Below, piece by piece: positions 8,406-14,551 of a stretch of DNA of 25,019 bases (the stretch's first letter is position 1; each line of letters begins with the position of its first letter). The translations under genes and the position numbers were made by a program. The notes below the pieces were generated by a model that saw only the letters and a list, made by a program, of their open reading frames with translations, ran no database searches and was not told the origin of the DNA. Location of the stretch: the IMG/VR virus record IMGVR_UViG_3300046809_000089, positions 1 to 25,019 of that record, one strand, 5' to 3'. This stretch comes from a virus.

Positions 8406-8558
8406 CTACTTCTTTGCAAACTGCTTACGCTTAGCAGCCGGTGTCTTCTTAACGAATTCTTCAGCTACTTGTGGTGATGGTCCCGGCCCTTTAGTTGGCT
8501 TCATACCATGTGCGATACCAGCCATAAATTTGTATTGCTTAGCTGATGTAGCAGGCAT
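8406..8558 (-). CDS. Small basic phage protein, DUF3008-like (50 aa)
   Basis: This short gene encodes MPATSAKQYKFMAGIAHGMK and ends VAEEFVKKTPAAKRKQFAKK. The start ATG (8558-8556) overlaps the previous stop by one base (TGATG), and its stop abuts the portal start, so it is part of the operon. The pattern S-A-K-Q-x-x-F-M near the N-terminus followed by a Pro-Ser-x-x-V-A-E-E-F helix resembles the small DUF3008-type proteins found in many phages. That match is from memory of the family and was not searched. The protein is strongly basic, so nucleic-acid or capsid interaction is possible. No function is established. Confidence 0.75.
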   Translation of the reverse strand: MPATSAKQYKFMAGIAHGMKPTKGPGPSPQVAEEFVKKTPAAKRKQFAKK

Positions 8559-8764
8559 CAATCACCTTGTGTTGCGTCAGCACGCATTAGCTTCATCTTC
8601 TTATTACCGCCTTCACCCTTCTGCTTACGGACAGCAGCCATCTCCGGCCGTTTAATATTGTTGCCACCGCTTTCAGCATAACCACGCGATGACTTTACTT
8701 TCTTTTTCATAACAGCCGGGTCGAATACTTTCTTAAGCATTCCCGCCGATGGTCCAACAGGCAT
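8558..8764 (-). CDS. Small basic unassigned phage protein (68 aa)
   Basis: The start is taken at ATG 8764-8762, which overlaps the upstream stop by one base (TGATG) and has a strong GAGGAGG site 7 bases away; a GTG three bases earlier is less likely. The protein starts MPVGPSAGMLKKVFDPAVMK and is rich in Lys and Gly, with a disordered, basic tail (GEGGNKKMKLMRADATQGD). I recognise no domain. It sits between TerL and portal, where phages often carry small connector, packaging or internal proteins. Confidence 0.6.
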   Translation of the reverse strand: MPVGPSAGMLKKVFDPAVMKKKVKSSRGYAESGGNNIKRPEMAAVRKQKGEGGNKKMKLMRADATQGD

Positions 8765-9213
8765 CACTTAGCCTCCTCAATACCGAGTTCTTCTTCCAGT
8801 GCTTTAATACTATCTTCTGTAGATACATCAGGAATAACTACTGATAGACCACCACTCTCACCTCGTGGAACAGCTTTAGCAACAGCGGCTTTAGCAAGAG
8901 CCTCATCATTCCTTCTCTGCTCTTCAATGACTTGAAACTTCTTTCTATCCTCAGCCTCAAGCATCTGCTTACGAACAGCCCAAGGAATAGAATGAGGTCT
9001 AATACTTTGTGGTGGCTGCTGTACAACTGGTTCAGCAGGCTGAGATGGTTTAATTAGAGCATCAAGCATTTGCTTGCGCTCATAATTAGCAATCTCAAGC
9101 TGCATCTTAAGTGTTTCACAGGACTTGCAAATTAATGCATTCTCCTGCATTTCAAGCTTTTGGCGCTTGAACTGATATCTAATTGATAGATATTCTTGTA
9201 ACCAGTTAAACAT
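8764..9213 (-). CDS. Coiled-coil phage protein with CxxC motif (149 aa)
   Basis: The protein starts MFNWLQEYLSIRYQFKRQKL and is mostly helical. A CKSC pair (residues 29-32) lies inside the first long charged helix, and a second helix runs through VRKQMLEAEDRKKFQVIEEQ. Between them is a Pro/Gln-rich linker (SQPAEPVVQQPPQSIRPHS). The C-terminus is acidic (STEDSIKALEEELGIEEAK). One CxxC pair could join with a partner pair on another chain, as in a zinc-linked dimer, but this is speculative. The start overlaps the terminase stop by one base (TAATG). Function is unknown; location suggests an assembly or packaging accessory. Confidence 0.65.
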   Translation of the reverse strand: MFNWLQEYLSIRYQFKRQKLEMQENALICKSCETLKMQLEIANYERKQMLDALIKPSQPAEPVVQQPPQSIRPHSIPWAVRKQMLEAEDRKKFQVIEEQRRNDEALAKAAVAKAVPRGESGGLSVVIPDVSTEDSIKALEEELGIEEAK

Positions 9214-10829
9214 TAGTGTCTCGCATGATGAAATTTACGAATTGGTTTGTATGGGTCGCCAGATTCAGCCGTTCGCATTTGACGATAGAATCCAGTCCAG
9301 TCACCATCAGCACTTAACTTGTGAATTAAATCTTCCTGCTTTTGGATTCTCTTAAACTCATCACCAGCAATTTCAAAATAGTTCTCTGCCCCATCGACCA
9401 AATAGCGTAGGCCGTCAATAGGGTCGTCACCTGAAAATGCCGCAATGTCTTCAATTTTCTTCTTATCGTAAGAGCAAGCTTTGATTGCGTCAATCAACAT
9501 CTTGCATGAACTGAAAATTTGTAGCTTAGGGATATTGGTTTCTGGTTCAGGTTCAACCAGTGAATTCATATACGATTTATATTCGTCCATACTTCTGTTA
9601 CGAAGAAGCCACATTGAATGCTCTTCGTTATAGACAGGACGTTCTTTAAGTACAGTAGGTCTAGGCTTCCATCTCATATACTCATGAATAAGCTGTTTGC
9701 CTGAGATGCGGCTTCCAGGTGAATTAGTAGTCAGTTCAATCTGTATTCCAAGAGCCTCACTGATTTGCTCTTGGATTGTATGCTCCTGTCCAACTTCGTT
9801 ACCGGCTGATTTACAGAACTTAACCAGTCTAGGCTTATCAATTTCAATCAGCTCTTTAACAACTGGCGACCATTCTGAAATCTTAGTCTTTACCCACCAT
9901 TGTTCACGATAGATATAAAGACGTTTAGATGGACTAATTGCTCCCCATCCAATCCATGTCATAGCCGCAAATCCCCAGTCACCAATTACTATTCTAGGCC
10001 ACCAAGCGGGGATTTCAAATTCATCAATTACATGTAGAGCATTCTCTGGTTCATCAGGATAAGCTCTGTCTCTGAATTCATCAAATACTTGACCAGAATA
10101 AGAATCCCAATCTCCGTAGAGTTTGGCTCGTTTCTCTGCTTCTGGTAATGCTTCAAGAGACTGTCTATATCCTGGGTCAATGTGTGGGTTATCTGCTAAC
10201 GTAGCATGAATATAAATTCTCTTGACTCCACCTCGACCAACAATAATAGTTCCTGGCGGAGCCGGTAATACAAATCGTTTGTTAACAAATGTATGCCCAA
10301 CTCCACCAGGCATACCAGCCGCACGAATTATGGCCGGTAGTTCCTTGATAGAAGTACGTACACGAGTGAACCCAACATACAAATAAATAAACTCAAGAAA
10401 AGAAGTAAGCTCATCGGGAGTAAAGAGATTGATTTCCATTGAATCATATTTGTGAACATCGTTTTCATCTTCACATTGACCAAGGAAAATCATTGCACCA
10501 GCATTGGTCATTCCTCTCCCGCCAAATTGGTCAGGAGCCGGAAACGTCCATGCCATATCTGATTTATTTAATGTAGCACCAAATTTAGGATATAACTGTC
10601 TAGAGCGAGGAATAACTTCGTTCCTCAACTCAGGAAATGTTCTACGCATGAATACTTGTTTGAATCCAGGATGCTTATGCCATCCATGAACTAAAGCGTA
10701 AATTAATAGAACGTCTGTCTTTGCGCTACCTGCACCACCACCGTATAAGGCTTCTTTAATTGAGAGTGGTAAGGATAGAAACCTCTCTTGCTTCTTTGTA
10801 GGTTTCCATTCCTTACCAGTGAAAGCCAC
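9213..10829 (-). CDS. terL: Terminase large subunit
   Basis: The 538-residue protein is the ATP-driven motor that packages DNA through the portal and cuts it. The N-terminal ATPase domain has the Walker A loop GGGAGSAKT (residues 30-38). The probable Walker B is around MEINLFTPDE (131-140), where acidic residues follow a hydrophobic strand. The C-terminal RNase H-like nuclease has an acidic strand VIGDWGF (281-287, D284), and FSGDDPIDGLRYLVDG near the end supplies a further acidic pair. The start is GTG at 10829-10827, not ATG. It overlaps the previous stop as TAGTG, with AAGG 4 bases upstream. The portal and capsid genes follow in order. No small subunit is recognised with confidence. Confidence 0.93.
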   Translation of the reverse strand: MAFTGKEWKPTKKQERFLSLPLSIKEALYGGGAGSAKTDVLLIYALVHGWHKHPGFKQVFMRRTFPELRNEVIPRSRQLYPKFGATLNKSDMAWTFPAPDQFGGRGMTNAGAMIFLGQCEDENDVHKYDSMEINLFTPDELTSFLEFIYLYVGFTRVRTSIKELPAIIRAAGMPGGVGHTFVNKRFVLPAPPGTIIVGRGGVKRIYIHATLADNPHIDPGYRQSLEALPEAEKRAKLYGDWDSYSGQVFDEFRDRAYPDEPENALHVIDEFEIPAWWPRIVIGDWGFAAMTWIGWGAISPSKRLYIYREQWWVKTKISEWSPVVKELIEIDKPRLVKFCKSAGNEVGQEHTIQEQISEALGIQIELTTNSPGSRISGKQLIHEYMRWKPRPTVLKERPVYNEEHSMWLLRNRSMDEYKSYMNSLVEPEPETNIPKLQIFSSCKMLIDAIKACSYDKKKIEDIAAFSGDDPIDGLRYLVDGAENYFEIAGDEFKRIQKQEDLIHKLSADGDWTGFYRQMRTAESGDPYKPIRKFHHARH

Positions 10830-11053
10830 TAAACCTTACAAGCAAGCAGTGCATTAGTCGTGGTGCAACGTACAAATACAGCGGTGCAATCAGCACCAGT
10901 AGTTGAGTTTGCTAGCGTTGCCCACGTAGAACCGTCAAGAGAGATTTCAATAGCCGCTGATGCCATTACCCTTACTTGCCTAGCCGGTAATGCAAACGCA
11001 ACGTTCTGCGTTAGCGTCTCAATTGGACCAATCTTAACCTGAGTAGTTGCCAT
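10829..11053 (-). CDS. Small beta-module protein related to the C-terminus of its upstream neighbour (74 aa)
   Basis: The protein starts MATTQVKIGPIETLTQNVAF. Residues about 20-70 (FALPARQVRVMASAAIEISL, then TTGADCTAVFVRCTT) line up with the last 70 residues of the upstream 290-residue protein, which has FAMPARAINIEYSTTGAAIL followed by DNGDNFVTIDTAP. Conserved points are F-A-x-P-A-R, an I-E/L-x-S-L-D strand and a late V-x-R/C. The two genes therefore share a small beta-sandwich-like module, once free and once fused. The overlap with the upstream gene is TAATG. Function is not known. Attachment, decoration or carbohydrate binding would suit such a module. Confidence 0.65.
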   Translation of the reverse strand: MATTQVKIGPIETLTQNVAFALPARQVRVMASAAIEISLDGSTWATLANSTTGADCTAVFVRCTTTNALLACKV

Positions 11054-11925
11054 TAGAACCTCGATTTAGTCTTCCTGAAAACGACTGTAATATCGGCAGA
11101 TGGCCTAATGCAAGATGCAACGACACCAGCTACTGTTCTTAAGCCTGCACCTGGAGCTGTATCTATTGTAACAAAGTTATCTCCGTTATCAAGAGAAGCT
11201 TCTAGAATAGCTGCACCTGTAGTGGAGTATTCAATGTTGATAGCTCTAGCAGGCATAGCAAAGATAGTATTGCCCGGTATCACGAATGCTGAGCCAATGG
11301 GACCAACTACCTTATTACCTGGGTTGGGTCCAATCAACTGCATTATGTGATAAATTGCAGCTCCTGAACCGCCTGTATTTGTAGTTCCACTAAACAATCC
11401 AGCCGGGCTAATTACTGTGTTACTATCGAAAATGGAGGGGACGTTGACTGAGGTTGAATAGCTACCACGATAGGTTAGGTTGGCACCGGCTGTTGGCGCC
11501 CCGCCAAAAGCATAGGCAGCTTGTGCAAATACAGCAAGACATTTATTAACACTTGAAGTTATAGAACTTGTAAAGGTTGTAGCAGCATTTGCAGATTGTG
11601 CAGTAGCTAATTCAAATAATCCAATTGGTTGATTGGGATGTTTGTACGAAGCTGAAATACAAACAACTGAACCAAGAGGAAATGTAACAGCGTTTGCACC
11701 AAGTAGGGGATTCTGAACTACATATAAATTAATAAAACCAAATGAGCTAATCGATGGGTCAGCAGCAAACGACATCGATTTGAGAAGAGCCGCCCGAACT
11801 CCATTAACGAATGGAACCGTATCTCCACGAGTAACAAGAAAAAGAATTCGATTGTTACCCGCACACGTATGGGTATAGAATGAACCACCACCGTCAACGA
11901 ATGCATCAAGAGTAATATCAGCCAT
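11053..11925 (-). CDS. Beta-rich structural or surface protein (290 aa)
   Basis: The protein starts MADITLDAFVDGGGSFYTHT. The N-terminal 200 residues show repeating short strands rich in Ser, Thr, Ala and Gly (TFTSSITSSVNKCLAVFAQA; GTTNTGGSGAAIYHIMQLIG). They resemble a jelly-roll-type extracellular module seen in phage and bacterial surface proteins, where a pattern like SYKHPNQPIG recurs. This resemblance is from memory and not searched. The C-terminal 75 residues repeat the module of the following 74-residue gene. There is no signal peptide. It sits just upstream of TerL, an odd position for a tail fibre, so a head-surface or adsorption-related role is open. Confidence 0.65.
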   Translation of the reverse strand: MADITLDAFVDGGGSFYTHTCAGNNRILFLVTRGDTVPFVNGVRAALLKSMSFAADPSISSFGFINLYVVQNPLLGANAVTFPLGSVVCISASYKHPNQPIGLFELATAQSANAATTFTSSITSSVNKCLAVFAQAAYAFGGAPTAGANLTYRGSYSTSVNVPSIFDSNTVISPAGLFSGTTNTGGSGAAIYHIMQLIGPNPGNKVVGPIGSAFVIPGNTIFAMPARAINIEYSTTGAAILEASLDNGDNFVTIDTAPGAGLRTVAGVVASCIRPSADITVVFRKTKSRF

Positions 11926-11931
11926 TGGAGA

Positions 11932-12348
11932 CTAATCAGTCATCTCAACAATGTTGAATGTATCTTCCGATACAATCTGTGGTGCATAAATAATAATCTG
12001 AGCCGCTTGCACAGCCGGCATGTTTCTGTTCTCTACTGAGTCATATACCTTGCTCATATCAGCAATGACTTTAGAAAGCTTATCCGGCTTACCAATCTCA
12101 GGAAGTTTCTCTTTGAGTTCGTCAAGTGCTGAACTCATAATGCCTAAAGCTTTACCTTTGATGGAACCAATGGTAATCTTCTTCTCTATATCTTCAATAA
12201 CTTCATCAGCAGATGGAGGCAAAGCCGGAATGTTAATAACCGGCAATGAAGATGTCCTATCACGAGACGTAGTGATGGTCTTGAGTCTATTCAGAAGATT
12301 AGAAGGAGACTCAATTCTCCTTTTCAGTTCCTCATCTTCTATTAGCAT
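11932..12348 (-). CDS. First confident gene of the minus operon; possible small terminase candidate (138 aa)
   Basis: The protein starts MLIEDEELKRRIESPSNLLN and is charged and mostly helical. It contains IEDIEKKITIGSIKGKALGI followed by MSSALDELKEKLPEIGKPDK and a final strand-like end, IIIYAPQIVSEDTFNIVEM. GAAGGA lies 6 bases before ATG 12348. Position at the head of the packaging operon, two genes before TerL, and size (138 aa) fit a small terminase subunit, which would bind DNA and form a ring. There is no convincing helix-turn-helix, so this remains a guess. An unassigned packaging or regulatory protein is equally possible. Confidence 0.65.
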   Translation of the reverse strand: MLIEDEELKRRIESPSNLLNRLKTITTSRDRTSSLPVINIPALPPSADEVIEDIEKKITIGSIKGKALGIMSSALDELKEKLPEIGKPDKLSKVIADMSKVYDSVENRNMPAVQAAQIIIYAPQIVSEDTFNIVEMTD

Positions 12349-12545
12349 TTCAAATCCTTCAGTAAATCTATTAGAGATTGCCCGTAGGCGCGTAGTATAC
12401 CGGGCTTCGCCCGAAAAGTCAAGAAGAAAATCGGCTGTTTTTGTTGAGAATTTGCTTGGAAGGTGATGAAAATTTCACTATTTGAATGATTCACGATTTC
12501 GATATGATGGAACCATTCAGGAATGAGTTGGTATTGGACTGACAA
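12342..12545 (-). CDS. Weak candidate small ORF overlapping start of the minus operon
   Basis: The frame (67 codons) has protein-like content, with HIEIVNHSNSEIFITFQANS followed by FFLTFRAKPGILRAYGQSLI, and ends in TAA 12344-12342 inside the next start (ATGCTAA). Against it, the only available start is TTG at 12545-12543, a TAG lies two codons upstream of that, and no ribosome site precedes it. It also covers the TTC-loop hairpin at 12401-12413. It may be a degraded or leader-type gene. It is listed for completeness and not as a confident gene. Confidence 0.25.
   Translation of the reverse strand: MSVQYQLIPEWFHHIEIVNHSNSEIFITFQANSQQKQPIFFLTFRAKPGILRAYGQSLIDLLKDLKC
12401..12413. other. GC-rich TTC-loop hairpin
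   Basis: CGGGC-TTC-GCCCG forms a 5-bp stem with a 3-base loop just upstream of the minus operon's first confident gene. Four A's follow on the plus strand and AAGTC after that, so it is not a clear terminator in either direction. Similar mini-hairpins occur at 13953-13965 and 17502-17514. Confidence 0.45.
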
Positions 12546-13025
12546 ACACTAGATTAATATCCGGCAAGGGTGTGCAGATATGGAACCTTACGTGCAGGTA
12601 TATGCACCCCTGTAAAGGTACTCTAAGGTACTCTATGATATGACTTAGTGGTATTCTTTGGTGATGTATTGACGATTGACGTACTTTAACTACCCTTTGT
12701 CCCATAAAGCGAAACCCATCCACAACCTATTGGGGTTACACAAACTGTGATACACCAGTAATAGATAGTCAGCCAATCTGAGGCGAAAGTTTACATTAGT
12801 CTGCCTCACAGATACCACGACCACAAGATGTAGTGATACACAGTTTTGCAATACTAGGTATTGTGGTGTTTTGCTGGCATTCCTGATGCAGTTCTACTGT
12901 TCGACGGTCGCGGCTAGCAGGTAGCACGAATGCTACCATGCCGGACCTCTGAACGGAGTGCTATGCTGTAGGTTTGACTACTCACCATTGGCTTACTGTT
13001 GCCAATTGTGTCTATCCTTTGATTA

Positions 13026-13105
13026 GGCCGTGCCGTATTCGATGCTATGCTGAGGTATAGCAGAGCCATGCTAGGCTTGCACGCGTGACACGTAAAAACA
13101 CGGCC
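13026..13105 (+). other. 80-base element closed by a 7-bp stem with internal hairpins
   Basis: GGCCGTG (13026-13032) is an exact reverse complement of CACGGCC (13099-13105). Inside are TGCTAT/ATAGCA (13043-13048 with 13057-13062, 8-base loop) and AGCC/GGCT (13064-13067 with 13074-13077, 6-base loop). The overall shape is that of a multi-branched RNA. It is not a tRNA, because the T-arm motif and a plausible anticodon arm are missing. Its strand and status as an RNA are unproven. Confidence 0.35.
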
Positions 13106-13190
13106 CGATAAGCGCGGGTTGATAATGCCTACATAGTTGGGCGCACGCTGTTGGCTACCTTATGGGAGTCTGCATCCTTGAGCAGAGTTA

Positions 13191-13239
13191 CCTAGCATGG
13201 GTAGTAGAATATAGGGTTTAGTAGGCTTGCCTAGCATGG
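13191..13239 (+). repeat. Repeated 10-bp motif CCTAGCATGG, two direct copies
   Basis: CCTAGCATGG is at 13191-13200 and 13230-13239. The reverse complement is at 13066-13075 and 15936-15945. All four copies are in the non-coding control region, and three are followed or preceded by a further G (CCTAGCATGGG). They may be a binding site for a regulator or part of a shared RNA leader, since the second copy lies 10 bases before a GGAG-led start. Confidence 0.5.
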
Positions 13240-13247
13240 GAGTTACC

Positions 13248-13496
13248 ATGAAGCGCCAAATGAGTAAGACGCCAGCAACCTACATGGAATCGCAATGGAC
13301 GTATAGAAAAGGTCCAATTGAGAACGTAAGGTATGACCCGGAATTGAGAACACAGCACGCAAGGGCATACGTGAACGTAGCACGATACAACGGTATTCAG
13401 CTACGGCGGAAGATTCGGCTAGCGAGTCAGCAGCCAATGACTCCGATACTGCGTAAGAAAGCGCCGTCATTCACCAACAATCCTACCACAGTCTAG
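13248..13496 (+). CDS. Small basic unassigned protein (82 aa)
   Basis: Start chosen at ATG 13248 because GGGAG lies 5 bases upstream; earlier in-frame codons (TTG 13227, ATG 13236) have no better site. The protein starts MKRQMSKTPATYMESQWTYR and is strongly basic. The middle, PELRTQHARAYVNVARYNGI, is helical and is followed by QLRRKIRLASQQ, which could contact nucleic acid. It is the first plus-strand gene after the divergent control region, so it may be expressed early. No family is recognised. It could in principle be a chance frame, but start quality and amino-acid content favour a gene. Confidence 0.55.
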   Translation: MKRQMSKTPATYMESQWTYRKGPIENVRYDPELRTQHARAYVNVARYNGIQLRRKIRLASQQPMTPILRKKAPSFTNNPTTV

Positions 13497-13544
13497 CATC
13501 AGCTAGGCAAGCGTATTAAATCCTATATTCGTAATATAAAACAA

Positions 13545-13560
13545 CCAAGTAAATACTTGG
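13545..13560. repeat. Perfect 16-base palindrome overlapping the left inverted repeat
   Basis: CCAAGTA-AA-TACTTGG is a perfect 7-bp inverted repeat with a 2-base centre. Its right half is the start of the 30-bp repeat arm at 13551-13580. A second palindrome, TATATT-CGT-AATATA, sits just upstream at 13524-13538. Both lie before the 93-residue gene and are good candidates for operator sites. Confidence 0.55.
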
Positions 13561-13580
13561 GTTCTGTAGAGCCTATCAAC
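13551..13580 (+). repeat. Left arm of a 30-bp inverted repeat flanking a small gene
   Basis: The arm reads AAATACTTGG at its left end and GCCTATCAAC at its right end. The reverse complement of 13893-13922 is identical at 27 of 30 positions, and all three differences are transitions. In RNA two of these become G-U pairs and one A-C mismatch, so 29 of 30 positions could stay stacked. The arm ends 20 bases before the start codon of the enclosed gene. Confidence 0.75.
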
Positions 13581-13600
13581 ATTCAACTAACGGAGAATGT

Positions 13601-13882
13601 ATGAATAGCAAGCAACTCAATCGTATTCAGTTGTCCCTCTACAAAACGATTGTCGTCATGTTTCAGACTCTGTGCGTTACGCCGTCTGATGCAATCCCTG
13701 TTCTCCGTGCCATTGCTGACGATGCTGAGTTCTTCATCAAAGCAAAGGCGCAGGGAATGACGACCGAGGAAGCTGTTGAAGCTCGCTCAAATGATGAGAT
13801 GAGCATCGGCAAGAGCAAGATGAGCGAATCACAGGAAGTGAAGATGCTCGAAAACATGCTCAATCTCGACTCTATCAATTAA
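13601..13882 (+). CDS. Unassigned 93-residue protein enclosed by an inverted repeat
   Basis: ATG 13601 is preceded by CGGAG with 5 bases between. The protein starts MNSKQLNRIQLSLYKTIVVM, is largely helical, and continues VTPSDAIPVLRAIADDAEFF. It has an acidic and Ser-rich C-terminus (SIGKSKMSESQEVKMLENML). No domain or motif is recognised, and there is no membrane segment. The gene is monocistronic in appearance, with non-coding DNA on both sides. The inverted repeat arms sit outside the ribosome site and beyond the stop, so the whole gene would lie in the loop if they pair. A small host-takeover or regulatory protein would fit the early location, but that is inference. Confidence 0.7.
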   Translation: MNSKQLNRIQLSLYKTIVVMFQTLCVTPSDAIPVLRAIADDAEFFIKAKAQGMTTEEAVEARSNDEMSIGKSKMSESQEVKMLENMLNLDSIN

Positions 13883-13892
13883 ACTCAAATCA

Positions 13893-13922
13893 GTTGATAG
13901 GTTCCACAGAATCCAAGTATTT
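13893..13922 (-). repeat. Right arm of the 30-bp inverted repeat
   Basis: It starts 11 bases after the stop codon of the enclosed 93-residue gene. It contains CCAAGTA (13914-13920), which is also half of the palindrome at 13545-13560, so the left arm may pair either locally or with this arm. Confidence 0.75.
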
Positions 13923-13952
13923 ATAGGATTGGTTGCATGGCTTGGTAGGTTG

Positions 13953-13965
13953 CCAGCTTCGCTGG
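13953..13965 (+). other. TTC-loop hairpin just before a ribosome binding site
   Basis: CCAGC-TTC-GCTGG is a perfect 5-bp stem with a 3-base loop. The last GG of the stem is shared with the GGAG site used by the gene starting at 13973, so folding would partly hide the ribosome site. This is a possible translational control element. Confidence 0.45.
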
Positions 13966-13972
13966 AGATACC

Positions 13973-14158
13973 ATGAAAGCATATGTTACGCTGTCAGGTT
14001 CTATGGTCGCTGTCGCAACTACTGAAGATAAAGCACTTCAGCAAGTAAACTCTATGTTGAATGCTGCATCAGAAACTCTAGTATTCAAGGCTAGAGAGTT
14101 TGGTGAGCACAAAATGAGTGTCGCCATTCGCGTTTGCAACGTCGAAGTAAATCAGTAA
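13973..14158 (+). CDS. Small unassigned protein (61 aa)
   Basis: GGAG lies 5 bases before ATG 13973 in a leader closely resembling the one before the gene at 13248 (GGAG-N-TACC-ATGAA). The protein starts MKAYVTLSGSMVAVATTEDK and reads as an alternating beta/alpha/beta fold: a strand, a helix (KALQQVNSMLNAASETLVFK) and a final strand (HKMSVAIRVCNVEVNQ). No known family is recognised. Possible roles are regulatory or inhibitory small protein expressed early; none is shown by the sequence. Confidence 0.65.
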   Translation: MKAYVTLSGSMVAVATTEDKALQQVNSMLNAASETLVFKAREFGEHKMSVAIRVCNVEVNQ

Positions 14159-14159
14159 A

Positions 14160-14171
14160 CTCGTTAACGAG
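14160..14171. promoter_or_regulatory. Perfect 12-base palindrome after a stop codon
   Basis: CTCGTTAACGAG is fully self-complementary and starts directly after the TAA of the preceding gene. With no loop it is more like a protein-binding operator than an RNA hairpin. No bound protein is known. Confidence 0.4.
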
Positions 14172-14405
14172 CTGGCAACGTATCAAGCTATGCAGCTAAT
14201 CCATTGGTAATGTAAGCACAATCGAGAGCATGAGGTTTTATATACTCAGGCTATCTCAACATTCTCTGTAAGTCTAGCTCTAGTGTCTGCCGCGACACGT
14301 AATCAAAAGCTAGCTTGAGAATCTCCAATTACTGAGTCATTCGTGACCTGATAATCATGACAAGCTAGCTACTATCAAACTGCTAGCTTATAACGGAGAC
14401 GCCGA
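14172..14405 (+). other. Non-coding leader with GCTAGC hairpins
   Basis: About 230 bases without a gene. GTGTC-GACAC hairpin is at 14283-14298 (6-base loop). AAGCTAGCTT at 14307-14316 is a 10-base palindrome. AAGCTAGC (14362-14369) and GCTAGCTT (14382-14389) form a perfect 8-bp stem with a 12-base loop, directly upstream of the GGAG at 14395-14398. The same GCTAGC core recurs in other gaps (12914, 15109, 15871). It likely regulates the downstream mini-ORF or promoter. Confidence 0.45.
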
Positions 14406-14426
14406 ATGGACAGCGGCGCATCTTGA
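14406..14426 (+). CDS. Six-codon mini-ORF (candidate leader peptide)
   Basis: GGAG (14395-14398) is followed after 7 bases by ATG and the codons for MDSGAS, then TGA. The ribosome site and spacing are ideal although the frame is only six codons. It may be a leader peptide or the remnant of a lost gene. It lies 30 bases before a strong promoter, so it would belong to an upstream transcript. Confidence 0.3.
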   Translation: MDSGAS

Positions 14427-14455
14427 CGGTGACTCAGTTTTGGAGTCGTTTCCTC

Positions 14456-14484
14456 TTGACAACGAAACCGTTTTATGAGATAAT
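14456..14484 (+). promoter_or_regulatory. Strong sigma-70-type promoter
   Basis: TTGACA (14456-14461) is separated by exactly 17 bases from GATAAT (14479-14484). Five of six -10 bases and all six -35 bases match the consensus. A start near 14491 would drive the 179-residue gene at 14552. The -10 box overlaps the hairpin at 14483-14520, so a regulator bound there could block the polymerase. Confidence 0.8.
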
Positions 14485-14520
14485 CGGTCTATCGGGAAAC
14501 TGCAATCCCGCAGGACCGAT
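14483..14520 (+). promoter_or_regulatory. Nested hairpin overlapping the -10 box and 5' leader
   Basis: ATCGGTC (14483-14489) pairs with GACCGAT (14514-14520). Inside, CGGGA (14493-14497) pairs with TCCCG (14506-14510) over an 8-base loop. A further CCGAT follows at 14523-14527. As DNA it is an operator candidate on top of the promoter. As RNA only the part after the transcription start would fold. Confidence 0.5.
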
Positions 14521-14551
14521 AACCGATAACTCGATTGTGGAGATTACAAAC

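Larger units (their letters stand above)
12546..13247. other. About 700-bp non-coding divergent control region, hairpin-rich
   Basis: No credible gene is seen on either strand. Structures seen include: GTGCA...TGCAC at 12592-12607; a tandem copy of AAGGTACTCT at 12615-12624 and 12625-12634; GTGATACAC at 12747-12755 and 12833-12841, symmetrical around ATA; TGAGGC/GCCTCA (12779-12784 with 12803-12808); CAATAC-TAG-GTATTG at 12849-12863; nested CGGC/GCCG (12911-12914, 12940-12943) around GGTAGC/GCTACC (12920-12925, 12932-12937); ATTGGC/GCCAAT (12987-12992, 13001-13006). No strong -35/-10 pair for the minus operon is evident. It probably holds operators and leaders for both divergent transcription units. 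Confidence 0.55.

Noticed and set aside
11932-12348. Firm assignment as terminase small subunit
   Set aside because: Position and size fit, but no DNA-binding motif is visible, so it is kept as a candidate only.
12660-12710. Promoter using TTGACG near 12669 or 12676
   Set aside because: No acceptable -10 hexamer lies 16-18 bases downstream of either copy.
13026-13105. tRNA gene
   Set aside because: The 7-bp closing stem is tRNA-like, but no T-loop motif or five-base anticodon stem is present on either strand.
13551-13922. Insertion sequence with terminal inverted repeats
   Set aside because: The enclosed 93-residue protein has no transposase motif, and no target-site duplication outside the arms was seen. 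A mobile cassette is left only as an option in the findings.
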